Below are positions 1 to 11,918 of a stretch of DNA of 64,000 nucleotides, one piece after another. Source of the DNA: Anaeramoeba flamelloides (Eukaryota > Metamonada > Anaeramoebidae); the NCBI GenBank assembly GCA_027625915.1, contig JANTQA010000015.1:10321001-10385000 (forward strand), written 5' to 3'. The position numbers were made by a program, and so were the translations under genes. Numbering within the stretch: the stretch's first letter is position 1; each line of letters begins with the position of its first letter. The notes below the pieces were generated by a model, which saw only the letters and a list, made by a program, of their open reading frames with translations, searched no databases and had not been told where the DNA came from.

Positions 1-122
1 ATTTATTGAAATTTTTTTGAATAATAACTCTTATTTCCGAATTTTTGAAAAAGTAAAATCGGAATAGAAAAATCAATTGTGTTTTATTTGAAATTTTATG
101 GTAGACTTGGAAAGACTGTAAC

Positions 123-126
<4 letters not shown>

Positions 127-172
<46 letters not shown>
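127..172. repeat. (TA)n microsatellite, about 23 units
   Basis: An uninterrupted run of alternating T and A. Shorter TA runs of the same kind occur at about 15793-15818, 20376-20394 and 21251-21276, the third of these directly bordering a transposon-like element. Confidence 0.95.
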
Positions 173-174
<2 letters not shown>

Positions 175-1229
175 ATTTTGGTATGAATCCAAATAAAGAT
201 AAAATTAATAAAAACTTAATATAAAAAGAAATTTTTTATCTTTGAATTTGATTAGAAAAAAAAAAAAAAAAAACCTAAAGTTTAAATTCAAAAAGGTGGA
301 TAATATTTTTTTAAAAGTATTTTATATTTTTTTTAAAAGTTATTTTATCTAAATAAATTGAAAATCAACTTCTTTAAAGCATTTTTAGATATTCAACTAT
401 TATATAGGCTGGAAATATTTGACTCCACAAAAATTAATTTTAAAGATATTTGTATACAGATCTATAAAAAATTCAGAATCATTTTTAGTGAATCTATACA
501 CACATCCCAAGACTGAATTATAAAATTGAAACAAAAATTGATTCACAAATCGAAATATACAAAAAAAAAAAAAAAAGATTGAAATATATTCAAACATCTC
601 AAAAAATCAAGTCTTTGATAATTTAATAAATTTTCTTCCTTCCAGGTAAAAGGAATAAGAAAATATCAATGGAAATCTCAAAATTTAAAAGAATTAGTAT
701 ATACACTCGAAAATTACAGAATTAATCAATTAAAAATTACCCAAGTTGGAAAGTCGTTGGGTTTTCCAGAAAACAGAGGAAATAGTAAAATCTTTGGATT
801 TCATTGTTTCTTTTAAATATTGGAAAACACAACAACAACAAAAAAGTTTTTAAAATGTAAATGCTTAGTAGATATTTTAAAATTAAGATATCATATAAAT
901 TACAAAAATAGATATTGTTATTTTATGATTAGAATGAAAATAAATCACAATTTTGTTAATTGTACTAAATATTCCAAGATTTTGACCATTTTCTTTCGAA
1001 TTGCCTAACAAATAAAAATAAGTGTAAAATCGGGATCACCAAATTAAAAAAAATATAACAGTTTAATTATTTTAAGAAATATTTATTTTTTTGAATAAAT
1101 TAATAAAACAAGATTCAAATGTACTAATAGGAATAAAAATATGTTTGTGAATCTTTTTAAAAATGTCTAAATAAAAGTTTTAAAATTTGGAAAGTACATA
1201 AAAGTGCTCTAGAGTGTCCATAAGAAAAT

Positions 1230-1440
1230 AGTTTTTTTTTGTTTGAATTCAAAAGAATAGAATAAAACCAGAGATTTAAATCAATTCTTTTGAATTCTGG
1301 AAAACATAAGTTTAAATACCTTGGTTCCATTTTAAATATGGTTTGTTGTTAACTTTTCTTTACTCTCCTAAATAATAAGAAAATTTAAGAAATTTTCATT
1401 TTTTTTTATAATTAAAAAAAGCCCAAGTGCTCATAAGTGG
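1230..1440. repeat. paired-hairpin repeat, copy 1
   Basis: A hairpin is formed by GAATTCAAAAGAAT near 1245 and its complement near 1290. It is followed by a second A/T-rich palindromic stretch before a segment resembling AAGTGCTCATAAGTGG. The order of parts matches 5770-5950, which suggests two old copies of one dispersed element. The boundaries are approximate. Confidence 0.4.
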
Positions 1441-3555
1441 AATTAAAAAATCCCCCCTTAAATAAAAAAAAAAATTCAGCATTTTATTTCAATTAACTTG
1501 AGAGAATTCTAAACACCCTTCTTTATGGGGAATCAATTTTACAACCAAACTATTGTGAATTTTTTGCCTTGTAAAAAAAAAAGTATTCTTCAAAAATTCA
1601 AAAGAAAAAATTTTCGAAACTAAATTTTAATTAATTTATTTTTCATTAAATTTTTTTCAATTAGTAACTTTGTTTTCAAAATAGTTCTTTTCATCAAACA
1701 ATTTAATAGTTATTCATTTTATTCGATTTTTTAGATTTCCACAAAAAAAATGTGTTTTAAAAAAATCTACAAAAAGTAAAAAAAAAATTTTTTAAATTGA
1801 TTAAATAATAAAATTCAAACACATTGAGATTTTGTAATACAGACGAATAAATTTTGGAAATAAAAAAAGAAAACCTGAGAATTATTGTTACTTTTTTGCC
1901 AAACTAGTCCTTTCTGTGATGTTTTTGGAAAGCACTCAACTTTACAAGGAACTCTTAAAACAATTATCAATTTTTTGGTTGTTGGAGAAGATGAATTCTT
2001 AAATTTTAACTTTTTGAAGGACTTTTTCAATTAATAACAGACGAGACGGTGTTTCACCAAAACAAGTTGTTTTGCTTATATTTTGTCAATGAGATCAAAG
2101 TGAAGATTTATTAACGAAAGATTTGTTTTTTTCCAAAACATTTACACAGAAATATGTAATCTTGACTTCACGAAAAAACTTTGTAACAAGTGAGTTTTTT
2201 CTAAGGTGAGGAATGTTTCAAAATATACCTGATCGGATTCTAATGTACAACCCAAAATAATTGAATGAATAGTGTACTGTATTTTGGAACATTGGGGAAA
2301 TTTGTTCTTTATCTCTTGAACTCCAGATTAAACAGTAAATTTACAAATATTTTCGAAGATTTGTAATTTTGCTTGATCGAAGACTCTTTATTGGAAGTGG
2401 TTACTGAAAACACAATGCCAACCATTGTATTATTAAAACAAGAATTCTCTGGTTTCAAATAAAAACGATGGTAAAAAATCAATAACAAAAAGTTTTGGTT
2501 TTTTTACTTTATACGGTTAATTGTAAAATAAAAAGATCAATTCATTACATTGAGCCTTCTAAAAAAATTACAACATTTTAATTATTAAAATAAATCTATA
2601 AAGACCCAATTCTAAGGCAAATGAATATTTTAGGTTTGTTATAAAATTTGAAATGTAACATGATTTATTAATCTTTTTTTGGAAAAAGCTAAATGAAAAT
2701 TTTTTTCGATTTATTTTTCAACAAACAACTACTCCCAACTTACAAATCAGAATTCGATTCAACTTAACGTTTGTTTAATAATACTTGTTGGCTTTCCATA
2801 AATTTTTTTTTTCAACTTTTTAATATTGTTTCGAAAATTGTTAGGTTTATACAGTTGTTTTGAAAATTGTTAAATTGTGTTTTTAGTTGGAAATTGTTTT
2901 TGAAATGAAAAGTTTTCAAGAGTATGTTTATTATTCAAAAAGGAGCATAGTTTAAGATAATACTTTACATTCATCAACATATAATCAGAAATGTGTTTTT
3001 AAAGAGAATTGAAATATTTTTAATTTCTTGTTGAATAAAAAACCAAAAGATCTTTTTGTAAATAATGAGAATTGAAATTTTCAGAGATCTAATTTGCACT
3101 CATTCTTATCTGTAATTACTTTTTAAACTGATTTGAACCTTGTTCTTGTAGAATATTTTTAATTATCGCAATTTTCCAATTATGATGAAAAATTGTTATT
3201 TCAGATTCTCAAGTATTTATCAAACTATTTTCATAATTGTAGAAAAAAAGCTAGTTCTGAACAAGATCATTTGATCATGATAAAATTGAGTTTTATTAAT
3301 TTGGTTCTCTATATTTTGGGAACTTTGAGATAGAATATAATTTTTTTTAAGAGAAAATAAAGGTAAGAAAAATGTGTAGAAGTTGTGGTTGTCATCTCTA
3401 AATTAATTTTTTTTCAAGACCTTCTGTTTTTTTCAACAAATAATGACTGTTGTATTTTTGGGAAACTAAAAAGAAAAAATTTTAATATATTAATATGAAA
3501 AACATAGTAGTCTAAATTATCTGCTGATTATCTTTTTTCAATTTCTGGATTATTA

Positions 3556-3734
3556 CTGGTATTTGAATTACAAATGGGAAATTTTTTCACTTCCTTTTCA
3601 ATTTCCTTTTTAAATAGAGATTGTAGACTCAAGTCACAAATTTACAACCTACTTCTTTAGAGATCTCTGTTTGTAAAGGAAAAGGAAAAGAAAATTAAAC
3701 AAAAATTTTTTCCCATTTCTTATCCAAATACCAG
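3556..3734. mobile_element. single-copy hairpin MITE-like element flanked by TA
   Basis: The terminal sequence CTGGTATTTG at the left is mirrored by CAAATACCAG at the right. The arms pair for roughly 70 bp with a few mismatches, leaving a short centre. TA lies immediately outside both ends, as expected for Tc1/mariner-type target duplication. There is no coding capacity and no second copy in the window. A non-autonomous element is inferred from structure alone. Confidence 0.55.
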
Positions 3735-4199
3735 TATTTAATTTAGGATTCTTTTTTCACCCAGATAGAGAACATTAAAAAGAACAGAATAAATCAATAA
3801 AGTTGACCAATTACAAGAAATGATTTTAAGGGTATAGGTTTAAGTAAAAAAAGAAAATGAAGTTTAATTGTTTTATCTTTTCGTTTTTAAAAAAATTTGA
3901 AAAATTTTTTAAATTTATTTTGTACTATTAGAGAGCTACAAAACAGTTTTTCAGAATAGGTTTATCTCTTTGTTGTTGTTTTGGGTCGATCAAAAGGCAA
4001 GATTTGGTAGTTGTGGACTTTTAGTGACAAGTTTATAAAAATTTGACTTGGTTAGTTTAAAAATAGTACAATTGAATTTGGAAGGTTGTCGAAAAATGAT
4101 TTGAAAAAATGATCTCAAGTAAATACTGTTTGGTTTGGAAAGTACAAGGTTCTATTGAACTTTATTTTTCAGTCGTCAAAAAATTCAAAAACACATGTG

Positions 4200-4592
4200 T
4201 AAAAAGTAATATCTTAATATTTTAAGTTTTTTTACTAAATTTAACATTTTTCCAAAAACTATAAAACTTTTCCTATAGAACCCGACGGGAGAGGTTTCTT
4301 GTTAATAAACCTGAGGTTTCTAATATATAAAAAAAAAAAAATTAATTTAATATTCAAATAAAAATGTTTGGGGAAGTTTTTGGGTTTTGATTTCTGAAAA
4401 TTAATTTCTATTTTTGAATTTCTGTTTCTTCCCCAAAGATTTTTATTCAATTATTAAATCTAATTTTTTGCTCTTAGAATCCCCAAGACCATTGAACACC
4501 CCGTTGGGTTATATAGGAAAAATTTTATAGTTTTTAGAGAAATGTTAAATTTACTAAAAAAACTTAAAATATTAAGACATCACTTTTTGTAC
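4200..4592. repeat. inverted repeat with about 90-bp arms
   Basis: The left arm (about 4200-4292, starting AAAAAGTAATATCTTAAT) is the reverse complement of the right arm (about 4500-4592) with scattered mismatches. The spacer of about 200 bp is A/T-rich and non-coding. This is probably a degenerate foldback or MITE-type element. No clear target duplication is visible, so the ends are approximate. Confidence 0.55.
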
Positions 4593-4802
4593 TTTGGACC
4601 AAAATCAAGAGTTGACTGAAAAAAAAGCCCGTTAAAAAAAAAAAAAAAAAAAATTATTTCCAAAAACAATTTGGAAAATTTTTTTAAAACACAAACAAAA
4701 AATTCGGCAAGTGTTATTGAAACATTTGTACCTTTTTCATAAGAAAATTTTTCTTTTTTGCTCAAAAACCATATCGAAAATTCTTTCAATTGTTCTTTAA
4801 AG

Positions 4803-5033
4803 CCCTAGTCCCAATTTAATAGAAAAAATATCCATTTTTTTTGTCATTTTTTTTTTTTAAATTAAGTTTTTTGAAATATTAAGCTATAATTTTGAACCAA
4901 GTATTAGTATAGGATTGGATAGTAGCCATTTTTATATTTTAGACCCCCGATTTTCCTGGGGTTTTTGAAAAAGGAGATTGAAAAAAAATTGACTAAAAAA
5001 ATGTAGATTTTTTATTTTTATATGGGACTAGGG
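4803..5033. repeat. short element with CCCTAGTCCC terminal inverted repeats
   Basis: It begins CCCTAGTCCCA and ends TGGGACTAGGG. Resemblance between the ends extends about 45 bp inward at roughly 80 percent. The centre has no coding potential. The ends are sharp, but the flanking bases show no convincing target duplication, so the superfamily is unknown. Confidence 0.5.
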
Positions 5034-5144
5034 ATATATTACGAAAATACCATATTTTTTCAAAAATTAGAATATTCTAACCCCATTTCACTCAAAACAG
5101 TGCTGTGAAAAATGAAAAAGTCACTTTATTTTTCAGAATCAACT

Positions 5145-5640
5145 AAACTTGGATTGTTTAGAAATACAAGAAATAATAAACTTCATATTAGAGTCGATAA
5201 TCATAAAAGAAAAGCCTGAACAAACCATAAATTTTAAAAAAAAAAAGTTGTTAAAAAATTTTTATGGGTCCTTTCATTGGAACGACTCATACAAAATTCT
5301 CTATTACTGTAGGAAATTAAAATTGTTTACAATAAGATTTTTTACTTTTAAATGTATGAATTTTTCTCGATGATACAGAGCCGAACTTTTATAAATATTA
5401 ATAGGATGTTTCAAACATTTTTTTTTTTCAAATTTAATTTTTAAAAAAAAATAAAAAAGAAAAAAGAAAAGAAGAAAAAACAAAAAGCAAAATATAAAAT
5501 TACAAAATGAGAAAAAAAGATTTTGATCTAAAAATTGAAATTTGAGTTTGATAAGAATAATGATTTAACTCATAGAATATGTACTATTTCTTTAATAAAA
5601 CTGGGTACCTTTAACTGAAAAAGAGTTTATTAATTTATTT
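5145..5640 (+). repeat. dispersed repeat family R6, copy 1
   Basis: This segment shares phrases such as CCTGAACAAACCATAAATTT and the ending AACTCATAGAATATG with copies at about 22285-22835, 43200-43880 and 62990-63235, and with a partial copy at about 24225-24360. Divergence is high and no frame is conserved between copies, so it looks like an old non-coding element. This copy has no CAGTCAG palindrome inserted, unlike copies 2 and 3. Confidence 0.55.
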
Positions 5641-5769
5641 ATTGTGAGAAAGGTTTAATCAAAGAAAATTTACTAAATAAAAAAGAGAAGAAGAAAAATA
5701 ATTAAAACATTAGAGTAAAAAAATATTATTACATTCAGATGACCAAATTAAAAATTATCCACTGTAGTT

Positions 5770-5950
5770 AGGTTTTCCAGGATTTGAAAGAATTTAGTAA
5801 AATCAAGGATTTTTCTAAATTATTTCGAATCCTGGAAAACTGCCGTTAGCTTTTTTTTAATTTGAGAAATAAAAAGAAAATTTCAAAAATTTTCTTTTAA
5901 TTTCTTAAATTAAAAAAAAGCTAGGCACTCTACGGCACTTGACGACACTC
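5770..5950. repeat. paired-hairpin repeat, copy 2
   Basis: Two hairpins lie side by side. The first has TTTTCCAGGATT at about 5773 mirrored by AATCCTGGAAAA ending near 5841. The second runs from TTAGCTTTTTTTTAATTT near 5848 to AAATTAAAAAAAAGCTA near 5923. The arrangement matches 1230-1440. Confidence 0.5.
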
Positions 5951-6675
5951 CCACTGAAACAGGAGGAGTAAAACCTCGATAGAAAGATCATTAATAATAA
6001 GATTCCACAAACCGTGATTAATAAATTGGTATTCCACGACTCCGAAAAGTGGGGCACTCTAAAAAGAGTTTATTAAAGAAAGATTATGAAAATTTGAAAA
6101 TATATCAAATCAAACAAAATTTAAAACTTTATTTACCATGTATTCTAAAAACTTCCATCCAAGTAGGTAGACACTTTAAAATAATCTGCTTTTCAAGACA
6201 AAAAAAAAAAAATAATTAAAAGACCTAACGTTCATTCCTGTCGTTTTTGGTCTTTTGTATTTTACTTGGGTGGCAATATAAAATTGTTTTTAGATCACTT
6301 TATGAATTTTAATTTTTCAAAACAATTACAAACCGATAAAATCTTGAAATATCCAAAATAATTTCTGATTTCAAAAGGAAAAAATATTGATATTAATTTC
6401 TATTTATAGATTTTTATAATGGAATAATTGAAAATAATAAATAAATAAAAGTTAATCTATGCTGAATATTTAATATAATTCGAATAAAAAATAAGATTAA
6501 ATTAAAAATTCGGGGTTCAATTAAGTTCAAAAAAAAAAAAAAAAAAAAACATTTTAAAATGAATAGTTAAATTTGACTATAAATCATTTCAAACATCATA
6601 AAATAACATCTCCTTTTTGAATAATATTTAAGTTTATATTTAAAAATAATATTTTATAATTTCTTTAGAAGAATT

Positions 6676-8700
6676 TTAATTTTTAAAATTTCTTCTTCTT
6701 TTTTTCATTGTGTTTCTTTCACCAGATTTTAAAGATACTTGATAATTACGGGAAGTTTTCATTTTTGAAATTTCTCTAACAAACATGGTGGCATATTGAG
6801 AAGATTTTAAAGAGAATTCTAACTGTAAAGCTAAAAGTTCCTTTGGTTCCTTTTCCCTTTCCTTTTCATTTTCATTTTCATTTTCAATTTCTATTTCCTT
6901 CTCTCCACCCTTTCCGGTCCCTTCTTTGGTTTCTGTATTCTTTGCCTTCTCTTCCCCCTTCTCTTGTTTCTTCTGCTTCTCCTGTTCCTGTTCCTCTTCG
7001 GTTTCCTTCTTTTGTTCCGTCCCCTGTTCCTTCTGCTGTTCTTCCTCATTTTCTTTACTTTTTGAACGTTTTCGTTCTAATATTTGCCAATCATTTTCAA
7101 TCAATGAAATAGTTGAATCTGTATACTTGATAAAAGAAAATTTAATTTCTCCTGGGATGGCAATAATCGAACGGAAATCCCCAGAGCAAATAAATACCTT
7201 TTGCAGCGAATTAAACGAATCGAAATTAATGGAATCCTTTTTTAGTAGATCAACAAACATTTCACCGAATTGATTTTTTGGCAAGACCAAGTCCTTTTTG
7301 GGGCCAGGTAATGGCAAATAAAGATCCTTTAAAGAATATTTATTGGAATTGATTTCCTTTTGGGTAATAACTCGATATTTACCGTCTGCTTTGATTAAAT
7401 CGCCCTCGATTATTTGGTGAGAATGTTTAATCCTTGCAGATGTCACAGTATTCCAGATGTAGGACTGGTAACTATGGATATAGAGTGCCTTAAGATGCTT
7501 TGGAATTGCCATAATTGCGCCCTTCCAATTATTATTGTCCCTATTTAGGTTTCGGCAAATATTCTTTTCTACATACATGTTTCGATCTAGCATCCTTTCA
7601 CATTGCCGATAGTTGTTTTCATTCAGGAAGATCTTTTTGGCCTTTTGCACACGGAATTTTTCGCTTCCTCGTGGTGACATTATAAGTCTGACTGCCTTTT
7701 CCCACTCTTGTTGGATGATTGCAAGACCGATTTTGTGGGTTGGGGCCTTTACATTTTCACCAAAGCGCTGCATCCCAAAGTAATTGATAAACCCGTATTT
7801 GGAGCAGTGCGCGATCGACTCTTCAATTTTTTGCTTGTCTCCTTCGACGTTTCTTAAAATGACCTTAAAGAGGTTGCCTTTTAGTGTGCCCAACGAAAGT
7901 GGGGTGTTTACGTATTTACAGTTACCTACTTTAAAGCCCCTCAGTCTTCTGTTTAAATCTAATAGCCTCTGGCCGTCCAATTGTTGGTACGTGCAGAGCT
8001 GTGTCGTGATGCCTCTTTTATCTTTTAACCCTGCGATTTTGAAATACTTTTCATTTAACCTCAGGAACCGTGCAAGGAGCCCAAAGATCTCATTAGAGGT
8101 TTTGTTTTCCTTGTACAGCACAAACTGCAAATGCTTTGGCCGGTTCTTTGGCCACCTCGAATTATTATTGTTCCCTCTTCTTTCAAATGTTGAGCGAGAG
8201 CTTTCCTTGGTCAAGTCAGCAATAACGCATTGGTTAGATCCCGTGTGTGTCGTAAGATTGGGGTATCCTTGTTTAATTGACTTGTGGACGGTTGTTCGGG
8301 CTTCCTTATCTTGAGTTGTTGGAAATTGAAAGGTAGGGTTGCTCAAATCGTTCTTGGTCACCCACCCAATAAAATTTTGGACAATCTTCTCATCAAAGAT
8401 TTTTGTTAAAGTTTGTTGTGTTTTTTTTGCTGGGCTCTCTTCCTCTTCCTCTTCCTCGTTCTTCTCTTCCTTCTTTTCTTCTTCCTCATTGCCGTTTTCT
8501 GTTTCAATTGTAGTAATGTTATCAAGTTTTACAATTTCATTATTTGGATCAATTTCATGCACGTTAAAATCTGAATATCTATGCTTCAGTATACCAGTAA
8601 ATTTTAATTCACGATCACTCAAATATTCTGTAATGCCGACTACCTCTTCGGTTAATCCAATTTTTGGCCTTTCTTGGTCTTTGTCTATTGAACGTTTCAT
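6676..8700 (-). CDS. PUS7: TruD/Pus7-family RNA pseudouridine synthase
   Basis: A single-exon gene of 674 residues, close to the usual length of eukaryotic Pus7, which isomerises uridine to pseudouridine in tRNA, snRNA and mRNA. Visible signatures are the N-terminal GITEYLSD...YSDFNVHEID block (residues about 22-51), the catalytic motif GLKDKRGITTQ with probable catalytic Asp227, NYFGMQRFGE (about 306-315) and ALYIHSYQSYIWN (about 405-417). SGDFRSIIAIPG (about 506-517) and the C-terminal LEFSLKSSQYATMFVREI block (about 627-644) follow. Two low-complexity inserts stand out: an acidic Glu/Lys run at about 70-90 and a Glu/Lys/Gln run at about 546-621. The second separates the last conserved block from the rest of the domain. 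The ATG at 8700 is the first in frame and fits the family start. It ends in TAA. The family call is secure; substrate specificity is not shown. Confidence 0.95.
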   Translation of the reverse strand: MKRSIDKDQERPKIGLTEEVVGITEYLSDRELKFTGILKHRYSDFNVHEIDPNNEIVKLDNITTIETENGNEEEEKKEEKNEEEEEEESPAKKTQQTLTKIFDEKIVQNFIGWVTKNDLSNPTFQFPTTQDKEARTTVHKSIKQGYPNLTTHTGSNQCVIADLTKESSRSTFERRGNNNNSRWPKNRPKHLQFVLYKENKTSNEIFGLLARFLRLNEKYFKIAGLKDKRGITTQLCTYQQLDGQRLLDLNRRLRGFKVGNCKYVNTPLSLGTLKGNLFKVILRNVEGDKQKIEESIAHCSKYGFINYFGMQRFGENVKAPTHKIGLAIIQQEWEKAVRLIMSPRGSEKFRVQKAKKIFLNENNYRQCERMLDRNMYVEKNICRNLNRDNNNWKGAIMAIPKHLKALYIHSYQSYIWNTVTSARIKHSHQIIEGDLIKADGKYRVITQKEINSNKYSLKDLYLPLPGPKKDLVLPKNQFGEMFVDLLKKDSINFDSFNSLQKVFICSGDFRSIIAIPGEIKFSFIKYTDSTISLIENDWQILERKRSKSKENEEEQQKEQGTEQKKETEEEQEQEKQKKQEKGEEKAKNTETKEGTGKGGEKEIEIENENENEKEREKEPKELLALQLEFSLKSSQYATMFVREISKMKTSRNYQVSLKSGERNTMKKRRRNFKN

Positions 8701-9959
8701 TGTAGTAATAGGTTATTTAATTAAATAGAGAAAACAAGAAATAAAAAAAATGATTTTTTCTTGTTTTTTATTTTTTATAAAGTAAACAAGACCAAAATAC
8801 GTCATCTTGGATAATTTCCCCAAAATAAGATTAGGTTTTGTGTTTGTGGTTTTTTGAAAAGGATTGAGGTTTAGGTTTAATAAAAAAAAATAAAAAAAAA
8901 AATCTTTTGTTGAGAAAAGGGAAAAAAATCGGTTATTTCTCTGATAGAGATTCTCAAATAGTTCTTGCTCAAATTTTTAAAGTAAAAACTTCAAAGTGCC
9001 CTATTCACTCTTTGAAGAAGTTTGGATAAAAAGTTAAATCACTTTTTTAATTGTCTTAATGTTTTTATTTAATCATTTTTTGTTGAGGACTGTGTTTATA
9101 AAATCAAAGACTTCAATACGATCTTTAAAGGAGATAAATTTTAGTGAACTTTTTAGGTAAGATCTTTACAAGTATATTTTTTGGGAAATATGAATTAGAA
9201 AGAAGGATATTTGAAATTAAGATGTGTTAAAAATTTATAACTTATTCTCTTTTTTTTCAATTTCCGAAATCTGAGTTTCTTTTGAAATTATGAGTTAACC
9301 CAGAGTGTTTCATAAAAAATCACCAAACCAAGAATCAGTGATGATACATTTTTGTATAATTCTTTTAAATTTCTCAAAAGAAAAACAAAAAAAGATAAAG
9401 TGAAAAAATTTTTCACAGTTATTAATAGTATACTAGACAATAATTATTTTGATCAGAAATTGAAGAACCATTATGTACTATTGGAAAGAAAGTAGTTGTT
9501 CTTCAAAAAGATTTCGAATGGTTGTATCTTTTCTAGTGTTTGAGAGATAAATAGGACTAAATTTTTAGCTATTTTTCTTTTTACAATTCTCTGTAGATCT
9601 ATTCTTTATTCATTTAAAATAACAAGTTTTCCCACAATATATCAACAAAGGCAATAAAAAGGGGTACCAGCAGAAAACAAATTCTCAAAATTGGTGTTTT
9701 TTTTCCATTTATGTGCTAAAAAACAATAAGAATTGGAAGTTTTTTCACATTAAAATTTAAAATAATTTTAATTTTTAAATTTTATTTTGTGCAAAAGCTA
9801 CAAGAGTGTTACTATTACATATTATGAAACTTTAATTTACCACTTAAACAAAACACCCTTTTTTTTTTACTTTACTGTTTAAAGAAACAAATTTATTTGT
9901 CTACACATATTATTCGAATTTAAATTAATTTTTGGAATTAGATCATGAATTAATCGAAA

Positions 9960-11255
9960 TAATTTAAAAAATATTAAAGAACTAAGTATATTTTACAATT
10001 TTGAAAATTTTTAATTGTGTAATCATTACTGAAAAATATTACTTGATTATCACAAGATATTGAAACTTTGAAACCAAAATCCCATTCGTTAGTCTGTCGG
10101 TGAAAAGAATCAAAGGAATTCAGAGTTGAATATTTGATTTTTCAATTTTTTGAACATTTTTTAAGATCAAATTTCTAGGTTTTATTAAATTTGTTTTTGG
10201 ATCACGAAATATGTTGATATGAATGAGTGAAATAAATCACACAGTAATCGAAAAAATAGACCTGGGAAGGTGTATTTTTTTAAATGAACATTTTTTTTTA
10301 GAAGACCAAAAACGAAAGATCACCATTACCAAATAAACTTGTTGAAATCAAAAATGAAAAAAAAAAAAATTTGATAAAATTATATTTTTGAAGATTGGTT
10401 TTACTTTATCTTCTTACTTTGTATGAATCCAAAACAATTTTTTAACCTTGAATTTCTCGCCCCATTACGATTTATTATTATTTTTCAAAATATTTTTTAC
10501 TAATTTGTATTTGAAATTCTTTTTTTTGATATTTTTATCAAACCAAGCCAAAACAAAGGATAATTATTACAAAAATTAGAGAAAGGGGGGTTAAATTCTC
10601 AGAATCAAAAAGCAGTTACAAAAGATTCAACCCAAAATTAAAGTAAAATTGAGAAAAAAAATTCAATCAGATTCATAAATATTTTTAGTTCTCAATTTTA
10701 TCAAAATAAATAATTCTTAAAATCAAACAAACAGATCCAATAAATCTTTATTTATCTCTAAAATTGTAAAAACTCTATTTTTTACAACATTCATATTTAC
10801 TCTTGTGAAGAGGAATTTAATAAATATCCTATTTTCTGAACCCAATCAAGAATTAGATAAATGAAATGAAAATAGGAGGCTGTTCTAAAATTCATTTAAG
10901 AAATTCTTTAGAAATAAAAAGTAATTTGTTTCTCAAAAATTTTACAAACAAAAGTATTTCGATGAAGAATTAAAAACAAATTCAAATTAAGAAAAAGTAA
11001 TTGTACCAAATGTTACAGATAAGTCCAAGAAATAAATGATTTGTATTTATTTTTTTTTTTTGATCAATCTTTTCATTTATTGGATTGTCATTTTTAGGTG
11101 GGTATGAAAATATATTATACTAGGATATATCCCACTTCGGTATTGATTAAAATATTGTTGTATTTGGTTAAAGAAATTATTTGAAAATTTTATTTTCGCA
11201 TAAACGATGGCACTCAAAGTTTGAAAAATGTACTTACAACCTTAAGAAAAAATTC
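9960..11255 (+). repeat. dispersed repeat family R3, copy 1 (about 1.3 kb)
   Basis: It shares long stretches with about 16610-17735, 49670-50105 and 62380-62910. It also matches an internally deleted version at about 23290-23600. Shared landmarks are GATATTGAAACTTTGAAACC near the beginning, AATATCCTATTTTCTGAACC in the middle and GGTATGAAAATATATTATAC toward the end. The final part reads like GCACTCAAAGTTTGAAAAAT. No conserved open frame links the copies, so it is old or non-coding from the start. Superfamily unknown. Confidence 0.6.
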
Positions 11256-11284
11256 AATAATTTATTTTGCAATAATATTTATAA

Positions 11285-11394
11285 TTGATTCGCAGAAACC
11301 ATGTGAGCCATGGCACACTAATATCATTTGCACACAATTACAACATACTTTAATTATAGAGAAATACCTGGTGTGGCTAACCCCTTAAACTTAA
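11285..11394. repeat. solo terminal repeat of the TTAA-flanked element
   Basis: This matches the right end of the element at 14169-14916: an ACAACATACTTT core, then an end reading GGCTAACCCC followed by TTAA. The complementary left end is not found upstream, where the R3 copy ends, so this is a truncated copy. Confidence 0.45.
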
Positions 11395-11598
11395 AAGAAA
11401 TGGAAAGGGGAAATGAAAGGAAAATATTAACATAAAGAATATTAATAAATGTTTCAAAGGTTGGTAAACCAATTTCATTAGAAAATTTTCAATCTTAACT
11501 TTTAATTTTATTTATGTTACCATTTTTTAATTTTTATTATTTTTTTTTTTTTTTACTTTTTTTGTTGATTATTTGTTAAAATGAATCACAAAAAATTA

Positions 11599-11797
11599 CA
11601 GATAGTTCCACTTTTAAGACACAAACTTTAATTTAAAATTTAAGGCACAAAAATAATCTCAAATTAAGGTACAAAATTCAAATTCTTTAAAATAATTTGT
11701 GTGTAAAAAAAAAATTCCAAGAAATGAGCTATAATTTGAGATTTTTTTGTGCACTAAATTTCGTTGAAAGTTTGTGTCTTAAAAGTGGGGCTGACTG
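11599..11797. mobile_element. CAGTCAG-family palindromic MITE, copy A
   Basis: A palindrome of about 199 bp with TA on both outer sides. The left end (CAGATAGTTCC) has drifted while the right end keeps CTGACTG. Internal landmarks TTCCACTTTTAAG and AAGGCACAA are mirrored in the right arm. Same family as the elements starting at 22551, 43540, 55742, 56168, 61987 and 63530. No coding capacity; mobilisation by a Tc1/mariner transposase elsewhere is inferred from the TA target and terminal sequence. Confidence 0.75.
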
Positions 11798-11918
11798 TAA
11801 TATAATTTATTTTTCAAATGATTTGATGAAATAATTAATGGTTAATTAAATACAAGAGTTTGTGGTTTGTTTGTTGGGTGTTATATGTATCAAAGAATTC
11901 AGTGAATAAAGGAGATCA

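Larger units (their letters stand above)
1..6675. other. gene-free AT-rich intergenic region
   Basis: No open reading frame here has family resemblance or coding-like composition; the short frames are T- or A-rich chance frames. The stretch holds a TA microsatellite (127-172), hairpin elements at 3556-3734, about 4200-4592 and 4803-5033, a dispersed repeat copy at about 5145-5640, and two related double-hairpin segments (about 1230-1440 and 5770-5950). Apart from these I see only homopolymer-rich sequence. Confidence 0.7.
8701..11918. other. intergenic region with an old dispersed repeat
   Basis: The first 200 bases are the 5' flank of PUS7 and contain TACGTCATC, a CRE/bZIP-like sequence, about 105 bp upstream of the start; a chance match is quite possible. 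From about 9960 to 11255 lies a copy of dispersed repeat R3. At 11285-11394 is one end of a TTAA-flanked element, and at 11599-11797 a CAGTCAG-type palindrome. No coding sequence is apparent. Confidence 0.65.

Noticed and set aside
5815-5845. TTCGAATCC resembling a tRNA B box
   Set aside because: No matching A box, anticodon stem or acceptor stem at tRNA spacing; the sequence belongs to a hairpin repeat.
6843-8728. Plus-strand frames over the PUS7 gene
   Set aside because: They are Phe/Ser/Pro-rich antisense shadows of the Glu/Lys-rich PUS7 coding sequence.
8800-8815. TACGTCATC as a CRE/bZIP promoter site of PUS7
   Set aside because: A single short match in one promoter; not supported by recurrence upstream of the other genes.
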